Assembly: GCA_963777975.1 (NCBI GenBank)
Contig: CAVZSO010000003.1
Coordinates: 372,001-436,000 of the forward strand
From: CSP1-4 sp963777975
Lineage (GTDB): Bacteria > Chloroflexota > Limnocylindria > Limnocylindrales > CSP1-4
Direction: 5' to 3'
Length of the DNA: 64,000 bases
The notes under the pieces are model-generated. The model had not been told where the DNA came from. It ran no database searches and saw only the letters and a list, made by a program, of their open reading frames with translations. Each line of letters begins with the position of its first letter. Position 1 is the stretch's first letter. Below, one piece after another: positions 48,880 through 57,554 of the stretch. The position numbers and the translations under genes were made by a program.

Positions 48880-50448
48880 TCACCTCACCGCCTCCGTCAT
48901 GGCGAAGATGTCGGGCCCATCCCGCCGCGCCACGCGACCGGCGCCGCCGATCCAGCCGCCGGACGGGTCGCTTCGGCGTGCCAATGCTGCCGGCGACAGG
49001 AGCAGCCGCTCCCAGCCATCGTCGGCCAGATCGCGGAGCGTGTCGCTGGCGACGATCAGGCTGCGTTCCGCGAGCGCAGCAGCCTCGCCCGTGAGGTGGC
49101 CGACGATCCTCGAACGGGTCAGGGATGCGGCCGCCGCGACGGCTTGGCGGATCTCGTGGCGTGCCGTGGCGATGCCCGCCGTCGACGGCCGCCGGATGGC
49201 GACCACGGCGTCGTCGGCGCCGGCTAACCAGGTCGGCAGCGCCAACGGCCAGGCCGGGTCGGCGTCGGAGTCCTCGGGCTCGACGAAGAGCAGCCGCAGA
49301 CCCGGGTAGAGCAGCCGACGGAGGCCGACCTCGACAAGGCCGGGCATGAACGCGAGGGGCGCGCCAAGGTCCCCGCCGGCGAGCGCGCCGAGCAGCAGGC
49401 GGTCATCGACCACGCCGGCGCCGCGCGAGAGCTCGACCCCGATGGCCTGCAGCGCCAACGAACGACCGATGCGATCGGCGACCTCGAGTGGCTCACCACG
49501 GGCGACCTCCGGGGCCATCGCCAGTGGCCCCGGCCCGACGGCCAGATCGACGCCGGCCCGGGCCATGAGCCGCGCAGCGAAGACGTGGTCGGCGATCGCC
49601 CGGGCCGGCTCGATGCCGAACTCGACGACCGTCTCGAGGGGATCGGCGAAGACGAGGTCGACGCGCTCGAAGGCGGCCACGACCGCCTGGTCCGGCGAGG
49701 CCAGGCCGATCGATTGGGTGGCGAGCCGGACGTACGAGCCACGCTCTGCGGCGGCCTCGTCGACGGCGGCACGAAGCACGCCCAGGCCGCGCTGGCTGCC
49801 GGCCGGTGCCAGTTCCGGGTCGTCGGTCGGATCCTCCGGCTCGGGCTCGTCGCCAAGCCGTCGGCGAAGCTCGCGGTCGGCCGGCACACGCACCCGGACG
49901 AGGTCGGCACCGGCGGCGATGGCGTCGGCCGCCGCCAGTGCGGCCGGACCCGCCGCGCTCAACGGAAGATCGATGCCGAGCGCCGGCCCCATCAGGTCAC
50001 CGATGACCGCCCTCAGCTCGGTGCGCGCCGTGCGGTTGGCGTCGAACCGCTGCCAGGCGTTGTCCAGCCAGGCGGCGAGCGTCGACTCTGCCTCGCGACG
50101 CCGGTCGGGCTCGCCGAGCAGCTCGGCCTCGAGGGCCAGGTCGACGTGGCCGGCCGCGATGTCGAGCGCCAAGGCGGCGGGCTCCATGTCGTACTCGTGG
50201 GCGGCGACCGCGAACGGCAGCCCGATGCCGCCGCCCAGGCGGGCCGGACCCAGGGCGGCCAGGCGGTCGACGACCTCGACCGCCAGCGGCCGACCGGAAC
50301 GGTCGAGCCCCGTCACCCCGACCAGCCGAAGGACCGCTCGCTCGCAGGCCAGCGTCGTCTCGTCGCGCGCGGCAGCCGACAGCTCGGCGGCGTATGCAGC
50401 GGCTCGTTCGCGCACCGCCCTGGCTCGGGCGTCGAGGTCGACCACCAT
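48880..50448 (-). CDS. Lysine 5,6-aminomutase alpha subunit (KamD)-like protein
   Basis: 522 residues, intact. The N-terminal 110 residues follow KamD/OraE architecture closely: TLACERAVLRLVGVTGLDRS, then VVDRLAALGPARLGGGIGLP and ALALDIAAGHVDL. A TIM-barrel region follows (GADLVRVRVPADRELRRRLG; GSYVRLATQSIGLASPDQAV; RVDLVFADPLETVVEFGIEP). KamD holds PLP and moves the terminal amino group of beta-lysine or D-lysine, with cobalamin supplied by KamE; no KamE is in the window. The middle region is divergent, so a related aminomutase or non-catalytic homologue is possible. ATG 50448 is 3 bp after the peptidase stop, placing it last in the peptidase operon. Confidence 0.6.
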   Translation of the reverse strand: MVVDLDARARAVRERAAAYAAELSAAARDETTLACERAVLRLVGVTGLDRSGRPLAVEVVDRLAALGPARLGGGIGLPFAVAAHEYDMEPAALALDIAAGHVDLALEAELLGEPDRRREAESTLAAWLDNAWQRFDANRTARTELRAVIGDLMGPALGIDLPLSAAGPAALAAADAIAAGADLVRVRVPADRELRRRLGDEPEPEDPTDDPELAPAGSQRGLGVLRAAVDEAAAERGSYVRLATQSIGLASPDQAVVAAFERVDLVFADPLETVVEFGIEPARAIADHVFAARLMARAGVDLAVGPGPLAMAPEVARGEPLEVADRIGRSLALQAIGVELSRGAGVVDDRLLLGALAGGDLGAPLAFMPGLVEVGLRRLLYPGLRLLFVEPEDSDADPAWPLALPTWLAGADDAVVAIRRPSTAGIATARHEIRQAVAAAASLTRSRIVGHLTGEAAALAERSLIVASDTLRDLADDGWERLLLSPAALARRSDPSGGWIGGAGRVARRDGPDIFAMTEAVR

Positions 50449-50451
50449 CGA

Positions 50452-51717
50452 TCAGCCCATGCCCGGCGGGAGGTGGGCGGGTCGCCCGGCGGCCTGGAGC
50501 AGCTCGACCACGCGACGCAGCGGCAAGCCATGGATGACATGGCCGTCGCGGCCCTCGACCGTATCGGCTGCGACGAGGCTATCGAGGGCGGCTTCCTCGG
50601 CGGCCTCGCCGGCAGCAGCGAAGAGCGGGTCGATGTAGGCGTCCGTGAGCATGGTCCGCTCGATCAACGGCCCCGCGCTGTGCGCGACGCGGCCGGCCGT
50701 CGAGAAGGCCAGGAAGATGTCGCCGCTGCCATTGCCCGCGATACCGCCGGTGCGCGCCATGCCGAGGCCGGCACGCCGGGCCAGCCGCTGTAGCTGGCGA
50801 CCGTCGAGCGGCGCGTCGGTGGCGATGACGAAGATGACGGAGCCGCTCTCCGGTCGGTGGACATCCGGCCCGCCGCGCCGCGCGTAGCCCTCGGCGACCA
50901 GCGTCGGCCCGACGCGCACGCCGTCGATGACCAGCTGCTCGAGCCAGCCGTAGTTCGTGAGCGCCAGCGCCGCCACCGTGTAGGCAGCCGATCCAGCGGC
51001 CTCGCGCGAGGTCGGGACGAGCGTCGGCGCCTCGTCGGTCGCCGGCACGACGCGTCGCGATGCCGACCCGATGCCGCCCTTCAGCTCGTGACAGACCATG
51101 CCGGTGCCGGCCCCGATGGCGCCGCCGATGACCCGCCCAGCCTCTGCGCCGCGCGCGGCATCGATGGCCGCCCGAACGTCGTCGACATCGACCTGGACGT
51201 GGCGCGCATCGTTCAGGAAGGAGTCCGAGCACTCGGCCACGACCGGGATCATCCAGTGGTCGGGGTCGGTCGCTGGCGCCTCGTCGACGAGGATCCGGAT
51301 GGCGGCGTCATAGACCCGCCCGACGGCCATCGTCGAGGTCAGGAGGATGGGGCCCTCGAAGGCGCCGAACTCGTCGATCTGGGTGCGGCCGCTGACCTCG
51401 CCCGCGCCGTTGAGGACCGCGATCCCCGCCTGGATCGGATGGCTGGTGAGGGTCTCGATGTCGCCCGGCAGGATGGCCGTCACGCCGGTCCGCGCCGTGC
51501 CGCGACCCGCTGGCGGTCGCGGCTCATCGCGCCAGACGGTGGCGTGGCCGACACGCACGCCGGCTACGTCGACGATGGAGTTCGTGGGTCCGGTCGGCAT
51601 CAGGCCGATGACGATCCCGAGATCGCGCGGGCTGCACCGCGCCGGAGGCGGTCCGCCGGCCCCTGACGACGGCGCGGGGCCCGTTCGGGGGTGCGCTGCT
51701 GCGCGGTCGTCGGTCAC
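50452..51717 (-). CDS. P1 (DmpA, S58) family N-terminal-nucleophile peptidase
   Basis: 421 residues. GLMPTGPTNSIVDVAGVRVG opens the core, then GVTAILPG, HPIQAGIAVLNGAGEVSGRT, VVAECSDSFLNDARHVQV and GAGTGMVCHELKGGIGSASR. The self-cleavage and nucleophile site is in GGIAGNGSGDIFLAFST (Ser of GSGD, ~residue 333). DmpA-type enzymes cleave N-terminal D- or L-residues from peptides and amides. Start GTG 51717 follows GGAGG at 4 nt; the first ~30 residues are low-complexity. It lies 64 bp after the M55 gene and 3 bp before the KamD-like gene. Confidence 0.88.
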   Translation of the reverse strand: MTDDRAAAHPRTGPAPSSGAGGPPPARCSPRDLGIVIGLMPTGPTNSIVDVAGVRVGHATVWRDEPRPPAGRGTARTGVTAILPGDIETLTSHPIQAGIAVLNGAGEVSGRTQIDEFGAFEGPILLTSTMAVGRVYDAAIRILVDEAPATDPDHWMIPVVAECSDSFLNDARHVQVDVDDVRAAIDAARGAEAGRVIGGAIGAGTGMVCHELKGGIGSASRRVVPATDEAPTLVPTSREAAGSAAYTVAALALTNYGWLEQLVIDGVRVGPTLVAEGYARRGGPDVHRPESGSVIFVIATDAPLDGRQLQRLARRAGLGMARTGGIAGNGSGDIFLAFSTAGRVAHSAGPLIERTMLTDAYIDPLFAAAGEAAEEAALDSLVAADTVEGRDGHVIHGLPLRRVVELLQAAGRPAHLPPGMG

Positions 51718-51781
51718 GGTGCCTCCCCGGTGCGCCGGCTGGCCCCGCGGACCATCAGGACGCTGTCGCGATGATAGGCGC

Positions 51782-52615
51782 TCAGTCGGCCACCAGGCCC
51801 GCGAGGCGAACGGCGCACACGAAGGCTCGAAAGGCCTCCACGCCGTCGGCAGCGTCATAGACCACGCCGCGATCGCCCTCGCGGCGCATGCCGGGCATGA
51901 CGGCGGCATAGTCGGCCTGCGCGGCCAGGCCGAAGTCGATGCCCACGCGGATGGGGGCCGGCAGCACGAGCGGCGTCATCGTCGGGTCCGAGGCTGCTGC
52001 GCGCTCGACCGCCCGACGTGCGCCGGCCTGGACGAGCTCGCGGGCGCGGCTGGGGTGGAGTGAGTCGGCGGCGTGGCCCGAGACGGCCCGCTTGACCACG
52101 ACGCGCTCGGCGCCCGGCAGCCAGTCGGCGACCTCCTCGGCCAGCGCGTCATCGCCCGCGACCATGCCGACCGGTACGCCAAGGGCTCCGAGGTACGACC
52201 CGTTGATGCCGTACTCGCCGACCGGCCGGCCCGAGAGGGTGGTCAGGGTCGGGCCGCCGCTGTAGGTGTGGGCGATGGTTCCGCGTGGATGGCCGGCGCG
52301 AGCGTGGTAGCCGACGAAGATGGCCACGCCGAAGCCGGCCACCGCGGCCGCCTCGACCATGCTGTACGGCTTCTGCCCCTGGACCAGCCGCGCGGCTGGA
52401 TGGACCTTCTCGGGCGTCAGGTTGTACATGCCGCCGTGCGAGTCGTTGACCACGACCTCGGTCGCGCCGCCGGCCAACGCCCCTTCCACCGCCGCATTCG
52501 TCTCGCCGATCATCAGCTCGACGGCGGCCGGGTAGTCGCGATCGGTGCGACCCGTGGGACCCGGATGGCTGACGCCGGCGATGCCTTCCATGTCGACCGA
52601 CACGTAGACCTTCAT
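51782..52615 (-). CDS. M55-family zinc D-aminopeptidase (DppA-like)
   Basis: 277 residues with the DppA signature at the extreme N-terminus (KVYVSVDMEGIAGVSHPG: zinc-binding Asp and Glu), VVVNDSHGGMYNLTPEKVHP (zinc His), FVGYHARAGHPRGTIAHTYS (zinc His and catalytic region) and GINGSYLGALGVPVGMVAGD. Family members hydrolyse N-terminal D-amino acids, classically D-Ala peptides, as self-compartmentalising decamers. ATG 52615 follows GGGGAG and overlaps the MoaD-MoaE stop (ATGA). Its pairing with a P1 peptidase indicates handling of D-residue peptides, perhaps from peptidoglycan turnover. Confidence 0.9.
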   Translation of the reverse strand: MKVYVSVDMEGIAGVSHPGPTGRTDRDYPAAVELMIGETNAAVEGALAGGATEVVVNDSHGGMYNLTPEKVHPAARLVQGQKPYSMVEAAAVAGFGVAIFVGYHARAGHPRGTIAHTYSGGPTLTTLSGRPVGEYGINGSYLGALGVPVGMVAGDDALAEEVADWLPGAERVVVKRAVSGHAADSLHPSRARELVQAGARRAVERAAASDPTMTPLVLPAPIRVGIDFGLAAQADYAAVMPGMRREGDRGVVYDAADGVEAFRAFVCAVRLAGLVAD

Positions 52616-53472
52616 GCGCTCCCCTTCCCTGTCGAGGCCGGACCGTCGGGCGGCGCGGGGCCGTTCGGCGGCGTCTCGTGGTCGGGTGGCGGCGTCCCAT
52701 GGTCGGGTGGCGCCGCCGGCCCGCTGCGGGCCGGCGCCCCGAGCCAGACGCTGCCATCCGCGAAGCGCTCCGACTTCCAGATCGGGGCTCGCGCCTTGAG
52801 CTCCTCGATCGCGTAGCGGCACGCGTCGAAGGCTGCCCCGCGATGGGCGGCTGCGACCGCGATGGCCACGCTCGTTTCGCCCACGCCGACCGCGCCGACG
52901 CGATGCAGGATGGCCAGCCGATGGACATCGAAGCGGGACGCGATCTCATCGGCGATCGCTTCCAGGACGACCAACGCCATCGGCTCGTAGGCCTCGTAGT
53001 CGAGTCCGACGACGCGTTGGCCGGCGAAGCGCTCGGCTTCGACCTCCTGCCCTGGCGCCGGGGTGCCCGGCGACTCGCGCGTCACGCCGAGGAAGGTGAC
53101 GATGGCGCCGTCGGCTGCGGTCGAGACCGCCGCGCGCAGCTCGGCCACGTCGGCATCACGGATCGGCTCGGGGCTGAGGGCGATCCAGCGGACGCGCGGC
53201 GGTCGCGGTGCCGTCGGCTCGTGCGGGGCACCACCGGCGACCGGCGGGATGAGGGCCAACTCGTCGCCTTCCGCAAGCGGGTCGGTCGGCTCCGCGTAGA
53301 CGGCGTTGCGAGCGAAACGCATCGAGGGACCCGCCGGAGCGAGGAGGGGGTGCTCAGCGGACAGGACGTTCCAGGCATCTCCGATCGTCGCGCCATCGGG
53401 GACCTCGAGGGTCAGCTGACGCACCCCGAGCTGCTGGCGCTGGAGGGCGAAGAGGCGCACGGTCAGATGCAT
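52612..53472 (-). CDS. MoaD-MoaE fusion, molybdopterin synthase (MoaX-like)
   Basis: 286 residues. Residues 1-~82 are MoaD (HLTVRLFALQRQQLGVRQLT; DAWNVLSAEHPLL; LAEGDELALIPPVAGG), ending in the essential Gly-Gly, here internal. After a ~25-residue linker comes MoaE (ADGAIVTFLGVTRESPGTPA; GLDYEAYEPMALVVLEAIA; ILHRVGAVGVGETSVAIAVA; DACRYAIEELKARAPIWKSE with the catalytic Lys). A Pro-rich tail ends the protein. In mycobacterial MoaX the fusion is cut after the Gly-Gly to free MoaD; the same is expected here. ATG 53472 follows the upstream stop by 4 bp. No other moa gene is present. Confidence 0.9.
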   Translation of the reverse strand: MHLTVRLFALQRQQLGVRQLTLEVPDGATIGDAWNVLSAEHPLLAPAGPSMRFARNAVYAEPTDPLAEGDELALIPPVAGGAPHEPTAPRPPRVRWIALSPEPIRDADVAELRAAVSTAADGAIVTFLGVTRESPGTPAPGQEVEAERFAGQRVVGLDYEAYEPMALVVLEAIADEIASRFDVHRLAILHRVGAVGVGETSVAIAVAAAHRGAAFDACRYAIEELKARAPIWKSERFADGSVWLGAPARSGPAAPPDHGTPPPDHETPPNGPAPPDGPASTGKGSA

Positions 53473-53476
53473 CGAT

Positions 53477-54304
53477 CTAGACCAGCAGGCCGGCGCCGAA
53501 GAGCAGCGCCGCGGAGACGATGGTGCCGGCAAGGACCGCCGCCGTGTCGATGTACAGGAGCCCGGTCGCCGACTCCATCGACCGGGTCTGTGCCGTCCGC
53601 AGCGCCATCGACGTCAGCACGATGGGAAAGACGATGCCGACGCCGAGCACGAGCCAGACCAGGAGCGTTTGCTGCCCGGCCAGCGCGCCGAAGGGCGCCT
53701 GCGCGACGATGCCCAGAGCGACCGAGCCGATGAAGACGGTGAGCTGCACGACGAGCGCGGCGAGCAGGAGCCGGACGGCGAGGATGAGCGGTCCTTCGCC
53801 GAGCTTGGGCGTCACGAGGTACCAGTGGCCCAGGATCATCGCCGCCAGCACCCCGCCGGTCACGCCCGAGAGCACGAGCAGCTGGACACCGATGACCCAG
53901 GCCGGCAACGTGGCGTTCCCCCATCCGAGCGCTGCGAACGCGATGGTCGCCAGTCCGGCTGCGATGGCAACGATGCCCAGACGATGGCCGTGGCCTCGGC
54001 GGAGGGCGATGGTCTCCAGCGCTAACACGACCGTGAACGTGATCAGGCCGATGCGACGGGCCTGGTCGAGATCCGGGCTCGGCGTGGCGACGGCGAGGCG
54101 GACGGGCAGCGGCAGCCCACCATCGAGCAGCGCGGTCAACCCCGCCAAGACGGTCGCGCAGGCGGCCACGAAACCGAGGTAGCCCGTCGAAGGGTCGGTG
54201 CGACGACGGAGCGCGACGATCATCGCGGTGGAGCCCATCGCGAGGCTGAAGAGGAGCGTCCAGTTGACGTAGGCAAGGCTCTCCAGCACGGATCGGTCGG
54301 GCAC
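53477..54304 (-). CDS. Eight- to nine-helix membrane protein of unknown function
   Basis: 275 residues, mostly helix: LAYVNWTLLFSLAMGSTAMI, YLGFVAACATVLAGLTALLD, IGLITFTVVLALETIAL, LGIVAIAAGLATIAFAALGW, VIGVQLLVLSGVTGGVLAAM, LLLAALVVQLTVFIGSVALG and a final LAGTIVSAALLFGAGLLV. The motif GHWYLVTPKLGEGPL after the fifth helix recurs in uncharacterised membrane proteins of Actinobacteria and Chloroflexota. GTG at 54304 is preferred to the ATG at 54448 because TACACT ends exactly 6 nt upstream, giving a leaderless message and a sensible N-terminus. First gene of the five-gene operon. Confidence 0.75.
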   Translation of the reverse strand: MPDRSVLESLAYVNWTLLFSLAMGSTAMIVALRRRTDPSTGYLGFVAACATVLAGLTALLDGGLPLPVRLAVATPSPDLDQARRIGLITFTVVLALETIALRRGHGHRLGIVAIAAGLATIAFAALGWGNATLPAWVIGVQLLVLSGVTGGVLAAMILGHWYLVTPKLGEGPLILAVRLLLAALVVQLTVFIGSVALGIVAQAPFGALAGQQTLLVWLVLGVGIVFPIVLTSMALRTAQTRSMESATGLLYIDTAAVLAGTIVSAALLFGAGLLV

Positions 54305-54310
54305 CGAGGG

Positions 54311-54316
54311 AGTGTA
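54311..54316 (-). promoter_or_regulatory. -10 element of the moaX-peptidase operon
   Basis: TACACT (minus) ends 6 nt before the GTG at 54304. A TAGGCT near 54334 on the plus strand may serve the divergent hydrolase gene. Confidence 0.5.
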
Positions 54317-54409
54317 GCGAACGGGTTCCCGCGCTAGGCTTGGCGATAGCCCGGCGGGATGGATCGCCACCGGGCGGCGACCGCCAGCATGCGATCCGGA
54401 GGCACCACG

Positions 54410-55150
54410 ATGGGCGAGCTCGGCTTCACGTTCACGTGGTATGGACACTCCTGTCTCGAGATCGTGACCGAGGGCGGTCGCCTGATCCTGTTCGATCCCT
54501 GGTTCAGCAACCCGTCCTCGCCCAAGCCCGCAGCAGCGGTCGACCGGTGTGACGTGCTCCTCGTCTCACACGGCCATTTCGACCATCTCGACGTGGGCGA
54601 CACCCTCGGCATCGCCAGCCGTCTGCGCCCCGCCTGGCCATGCATCCATGAGCTGAGCTTGTGGGCCGGACGACGCCTACCGGGCGGTATGGATCAGGTC
54701 ACCGGCATGAACAAGGGCGGCACGTTCGACGCCGGCGGCATCGGCGTGACCATGGTCCACGCGGACCACTCCGCAGGTGACATCCTCGGCGACCCCGCAG
54801 CCGGCAGCCCGAGCTACGTCGGCGAGCCAGTCGGCTTCGTCGTCGAGCTGGAGAATCGGCGACGTGTCTACTTCGCCGGCGACACAGACGTCTTCGGCGA
54901 CATGAAGCTCATCGCCGAGCTGCATCGGCCGGACGTCGCCTTCCTGCCCATCGGCGATCACTTCACGATGGGGCCGCGGGCTGCCGCGGCGGCGGTGGAG
55001 CTGCTTGGCGTGCAGACCGTCGTGCCGATCCACTACGGCACCTTCCCCATCCTGACCGGAACGCCGGACCAGCTCCGCCTCGAGCTCGCGGCGCGGGGGC
55101 TCGCCTCGGTCGAGGTCCTCGCTCCAGCGCGGGGCGACGCCACGAGCTAG
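54410..55150 (+). CDS. Metallo-beta-lactamase-fold hydrolase (UPF0173-like)
   Basis: 246 residues. Zinc ligands: FTFTWYGHSCLEIVTEGG at the start, HxHxDH in LLVSHGHFDHLDVG, VHADHSAG, FAGDTDVFGDMKLIAE and PIHYGTFPILTG. The family is widespread, small and of unsettled function; lactonase or phosphodiesterase activity has been suggested for members. ATG 54410 is chosen because GGAGG lies 8 nt upstream; the open frame extends to 54359 without a ribosome site. Divergent from the membrane-protein operon and convergent with the next gene. Confidence 0.88.
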   Translation: MGELGFTFTWYGHSCLEIVTEGGRLILFDPWFSNPSSPKPAAAVDRCDVLLVSHGHFDHLDVGDTLGIASRLRPAWPCIHELSLWAGRRLPGGMDQVTGMNKGGTFDAGGIGVTMVHADHSAGDILGDPAAGSPSYVGEPVGFVVELENRRRVYFAGDTDVFGDMKLIAELHRPDVAFLPIGDHFTMGPRAAAAAVELLGVQTVVPIHYGTFPILTGTPDQLRLELAARGLASVEVLAPARGDATS

Positions 55151-55169
55151 GTTGCGCCGCTCCGGGTCC

Positions 55170-55188
55170 GGGCGCCGTCCGAGCGCCC
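55170..55188. terminator. Hairpin between convergent genes
   Basis: GGGCGC and GCGCCC form a 6-bp stem with a 7-nt loop in the 44-bp gap between two convergent genes. It lacks a T-run. Confidence 0.35.
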
Positions 55189-55194
55189 TCCGCG

Positions 55195-55914
55195 TCAGGG
55201 GGCCGGACTGCTGCTCGGCGTGGGGCTGATGCTCGGCGTCGGGAGGTTCGTCGGGCCCGTCTGCCCATCGGCCTTGGCGCCGCCGGCCCACGGCGGCCGC
55301 CCCGGTCCGCGGATGACCTGATCGCCGATGGTGAAGACCGCGAAGTGGTCGGAGCCGGTCTCCTGGACCCCGGTCATGGTCACGCTCGTGCCGACGAGCG
55401 GCACCAGCGGGTTCGCATCGCCCCAGTAGCGCGGCGGACCGATGTCAAGGACGAGGGTCCCGGTGGCCGTTTGCAGCACATAGGCGGTCGTCCCGTCGGC
55501 CTCGGCCTGGACTGCGACCGTGCCGGTCTGCTCGGAGATCGCCTCGGCGACCTCGGGACCGCTCGCCTCCGACTGGCGGCGTTGCTCCTGGAGGGCGCGC
55601 TGGCGCTCCTTGCGCAGACGCTGCTGTTCCCGCTTCTCCGCCTGCCGCTGCTCGCGCTGCTGCTGCTTCTCCGCCTTCTTCTGCTGCCCGAACGCGTTGC
55701 CCTGCCCCGGCGAGGCGCCATCCCGGTCGGCGTCGGACTCGCCGCCACCAGGCAGGCTCGACGCTGCCACCGCGCCCGCCAGCAACAGGATCATGGCCAG
55801 GACACCGAGGAAGGCGATCAGGCCGTGGTGGTCCGCGCTCGGCGCGGGCTGGCTTGGCGGGGGCGCCGCGGATGCTGCGTCGTCCATCGGTTCGGGAGCG
55901 CTGGCTTCAGACAC
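55195..55914 (-). CDS. Membrane-anchored coiled-coil protein, unknown function
   Basis: 239 residues: acidic/Pro-rich N-terminus, one helix (residues ~31-52, LIAFLGVLAMILLLAGAVAA), then a ~45-residue Gln/Lys/Arg/Glu coiled coil (EKQQQREQRQAEKREQQRLR) and a C-terminal beta domain (AYVLQTATGTLVLDIGPPRY; LVGTSVTMTGVQETGSDHFA) resembling an OB-like strand set; a Pro/Ser tail follows. GTG at 55914 is chosen: TATGCT ends exactly 6 nt before it. Extracellular location of the C-terminal part is inferred. No family recognised. Confidence 0.72.
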   Translation of the reverse strand: MSEASAPEPMDDAASAAPPPSQPAPSADHHGLIAFLGVLAMILLLAGAVAASSLPGGGESDADRDGASPGQGNAFGQQKKAEKQQQREQRQAEKREQQRLRKERQRALQEQRRQSEASGPEVAEAISEQTGTVAVQAEADGTTAYVLQTATGTLVLDIGPPRYWGDANPLVPLVGTSVTMTGVQETGSDHFAVFTIGDQVIRGPGRPPWAGGAKADGQTGPTNLPTPSISPTPSSSPAP

Positions 55915-55920
55915 GAGAGC

Positions 55921-55926
55921 AGCATA
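55921..55926 (-). promoter_or_regulatory. -10 element of the coiled-coil protein gene
   Basis: TATGCT (minus), 6 nt before the GTG at 55914, no ribosome site. Confidence 0.5.
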
Positions 55927-56033
55927 CGACCGTGACAACGGCCATGAGGACGATGTGGTGCCGCTGGACACCACAGTTTCGCGTCCGCGGTTCTTGGCTG
56001 ATGCCGGCGGAGCGGGGGCTCGCCGACCGATGT

Positions 56034-57413
56034 TCAAGGTTGGTCGAGGACCAGGAATTTGTCGACGGCGACCATCGGTCGACCAGGGGTGCCCAGGACG
56101 CGGATCGACAGCACGTGAGGCCCTGGGACCAGACCATCGACGGTCAGCAGGAGTTGCACCGGCTTGAAGTGCACGCCCTTCGCATCGAAGCGGCCGACGT
56201 GCTGACCGTCCACCGAGACATCAGCACGCCCGCGGCCTGGCCCCGTCGGACCGATGATGGCGACCGCGGTGCCGTCGAAGGCAAGCGAAAGCTCGGCGCC
56301 CCGAAGCGTCGCGTACCGCGCTCCAGCGCCCGTATAGGCGGGGTGATGGGCGATCTTCCAGCCCTTCGTGACCCTCACGTCCGGGCCGGATTCTTCGTGT
56401 CTCGAAACGCGCACGGACGATGTCACCCAGGGCCCGGGAGCGCCGTCGCTGGCTCGTGCGCGCAGTTGGAGCGCGTAGTCGTGATCCGCGATCGCTGCCA
56501 CCGTCGCGCTCCGCGACGTCTTCCGCGCAAGGTTGACGGTCTGATAGCTGCCACCGTCGCGTGCGACTTGCAGGTCGTAGCGCGAGACGCGGCTGCCGTC
56601 TGCGGGTGGTGTCCAGGCCACGTTCAGCTCGATGCCGCTCGACGTCAGGCGACGGCCCAGGGTCGCGGTCGGCGGGCCCATGGTCACGCCGACCGTCGGC
56701 GCGCTCGAGGGGCTGCTCGCGATCGGAGACGGAGATCCTGGCACCGGAGACGGAGTCCCAGCGACCGGAGACGGCGATCCGGCGTCGGCCGACGCCACGG
56801 CCTGGGACGGCCCGGCCACGGCCTGTCCGGGGGTCGCACTCGCCCGTAGCGCGGACGCGATGCCTACCTCCCGACCCAGGTCTGTCAGCTCGACGGCGAC
56901 GGAACCGACGAGGAGGACGCACCCGAGCAAGACCGCTGCCATCGCCCACAGGCGACGGTGAGATCGCCCCTGCTCCTCGGGTACGCTGCCGACCACCACC
57001 GATGCAGCCGACGGCTCCGGCAGGGTGATCCGTGGTCTGACCGAACGAGAGGCGAGCGACGTTGCATGGCCTGGATCCGGCGGCGCGACCTCGTCGACGC
57101 CGGCCGATAGGTCGGCGATGATCATCGACACGAAGGCCCGGTCCGGATCAGGCGCCGGGACCGGCCCCGGCGCGGGCTTCCTGGTCTCCAGTGGCGGCGT
57201 CACGTCCGTGGATGGGGCAACGTCGCCCGGCGAAGTCAGGGGAGCCTCGACCTGCCAGTCCGAGCGTGCGCGCACCGAACCGCATTTGAGGCAGGACTCT
57301 GCACCTTCGAACGCCGATCGTCGCCATTCATGCTGACATGCGCTCGCGGCTGGCACGACCGAGGATGTCGGGCGAGCGCGCGGACCCGACGGCAGCGTGA
57401 AACGAGACGCCAC
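56034..57413 (-). CDS. Zinc-ribbon, single-pass membrane protein with fibronectin-III-like and C-terminal beta domains
   Basis: About 459 residues. N-terminal cytosolic zinc ribbon CQHEWRRSAFEGAESCLKC, then a ~120-residue Pro-rich stretch, one helix (LWAMAAVLLGCVLLVGSVAV), a Ser/Pro/Thr linker with repeated SPSPV units, an Fn3 domain (IELNVAWTPPADGSRVSRYD; YALQLRARASDGAPGPWVTS) and a C-terminal beta domain (LSLAFDGTAVAIIGPTGPGR; GPHVLSIRVLG) resembling carbohydrate-binding proteins. The frame is open to 57461 (TTG); GTG 57413 is an alternative start and neither has a good ribosome site. A cytosolic sensor-like ribbon joined to an outer binding domain suggests signalling or anchoring, but no function is known. 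Confidence 0.68.
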   Translation of the reverse strand: MASRFTLPSGPRARPTSSVVPAASACQHEWRRSAFEGAESCLKCGSVRARSDWQVEAPLTSPGDVAPSTDVTPPLETRKPAPGPVPAPDPDRAFVSMIIADLSAGVDEVAPPDPGHATSLASRSVRPRITLPEPSAASVVVGSVPEEQGRSHRRLWAMAAVLLGCVLLVGSVAVELTDLGREVGIASALRASATPGQAVAGPSQAVASADAGSPSPVAGTPSPVPGSPSPIASSPSSAPTVGVTMGPPTATLGRRLTSSGIELNVAWTPPADGSRVSRYDLQVARDGGSYQTVNLARKTSRSATVAAIADHDYALQLRARASDGAPGPWVTSSVRVSRHEESGPDVRVTKGWKIAHHPAYTGAGARYATLRGAELSLAFDGTAVAIIGPTGPGRGRADVSVDGQHVGRFDAKGVHFKPVQLLLTVDGLVPGPHVLSIRVLGTPGRPMVAVDKFLVLDQP

Positions 57414-57554
57414 GGTATGCGCATGGCGCCGCCATGTTTGCAGCCGTGTTGGGTGGTCCAAGGCCCCTCCCGGTACCGACAGCGGGCGGGAATCCTAGCA
57501 CTCACGAATGGCGGCGACGGTCGTGCGAAGAATCAGCCGGCCTGGCTTCAGGAC

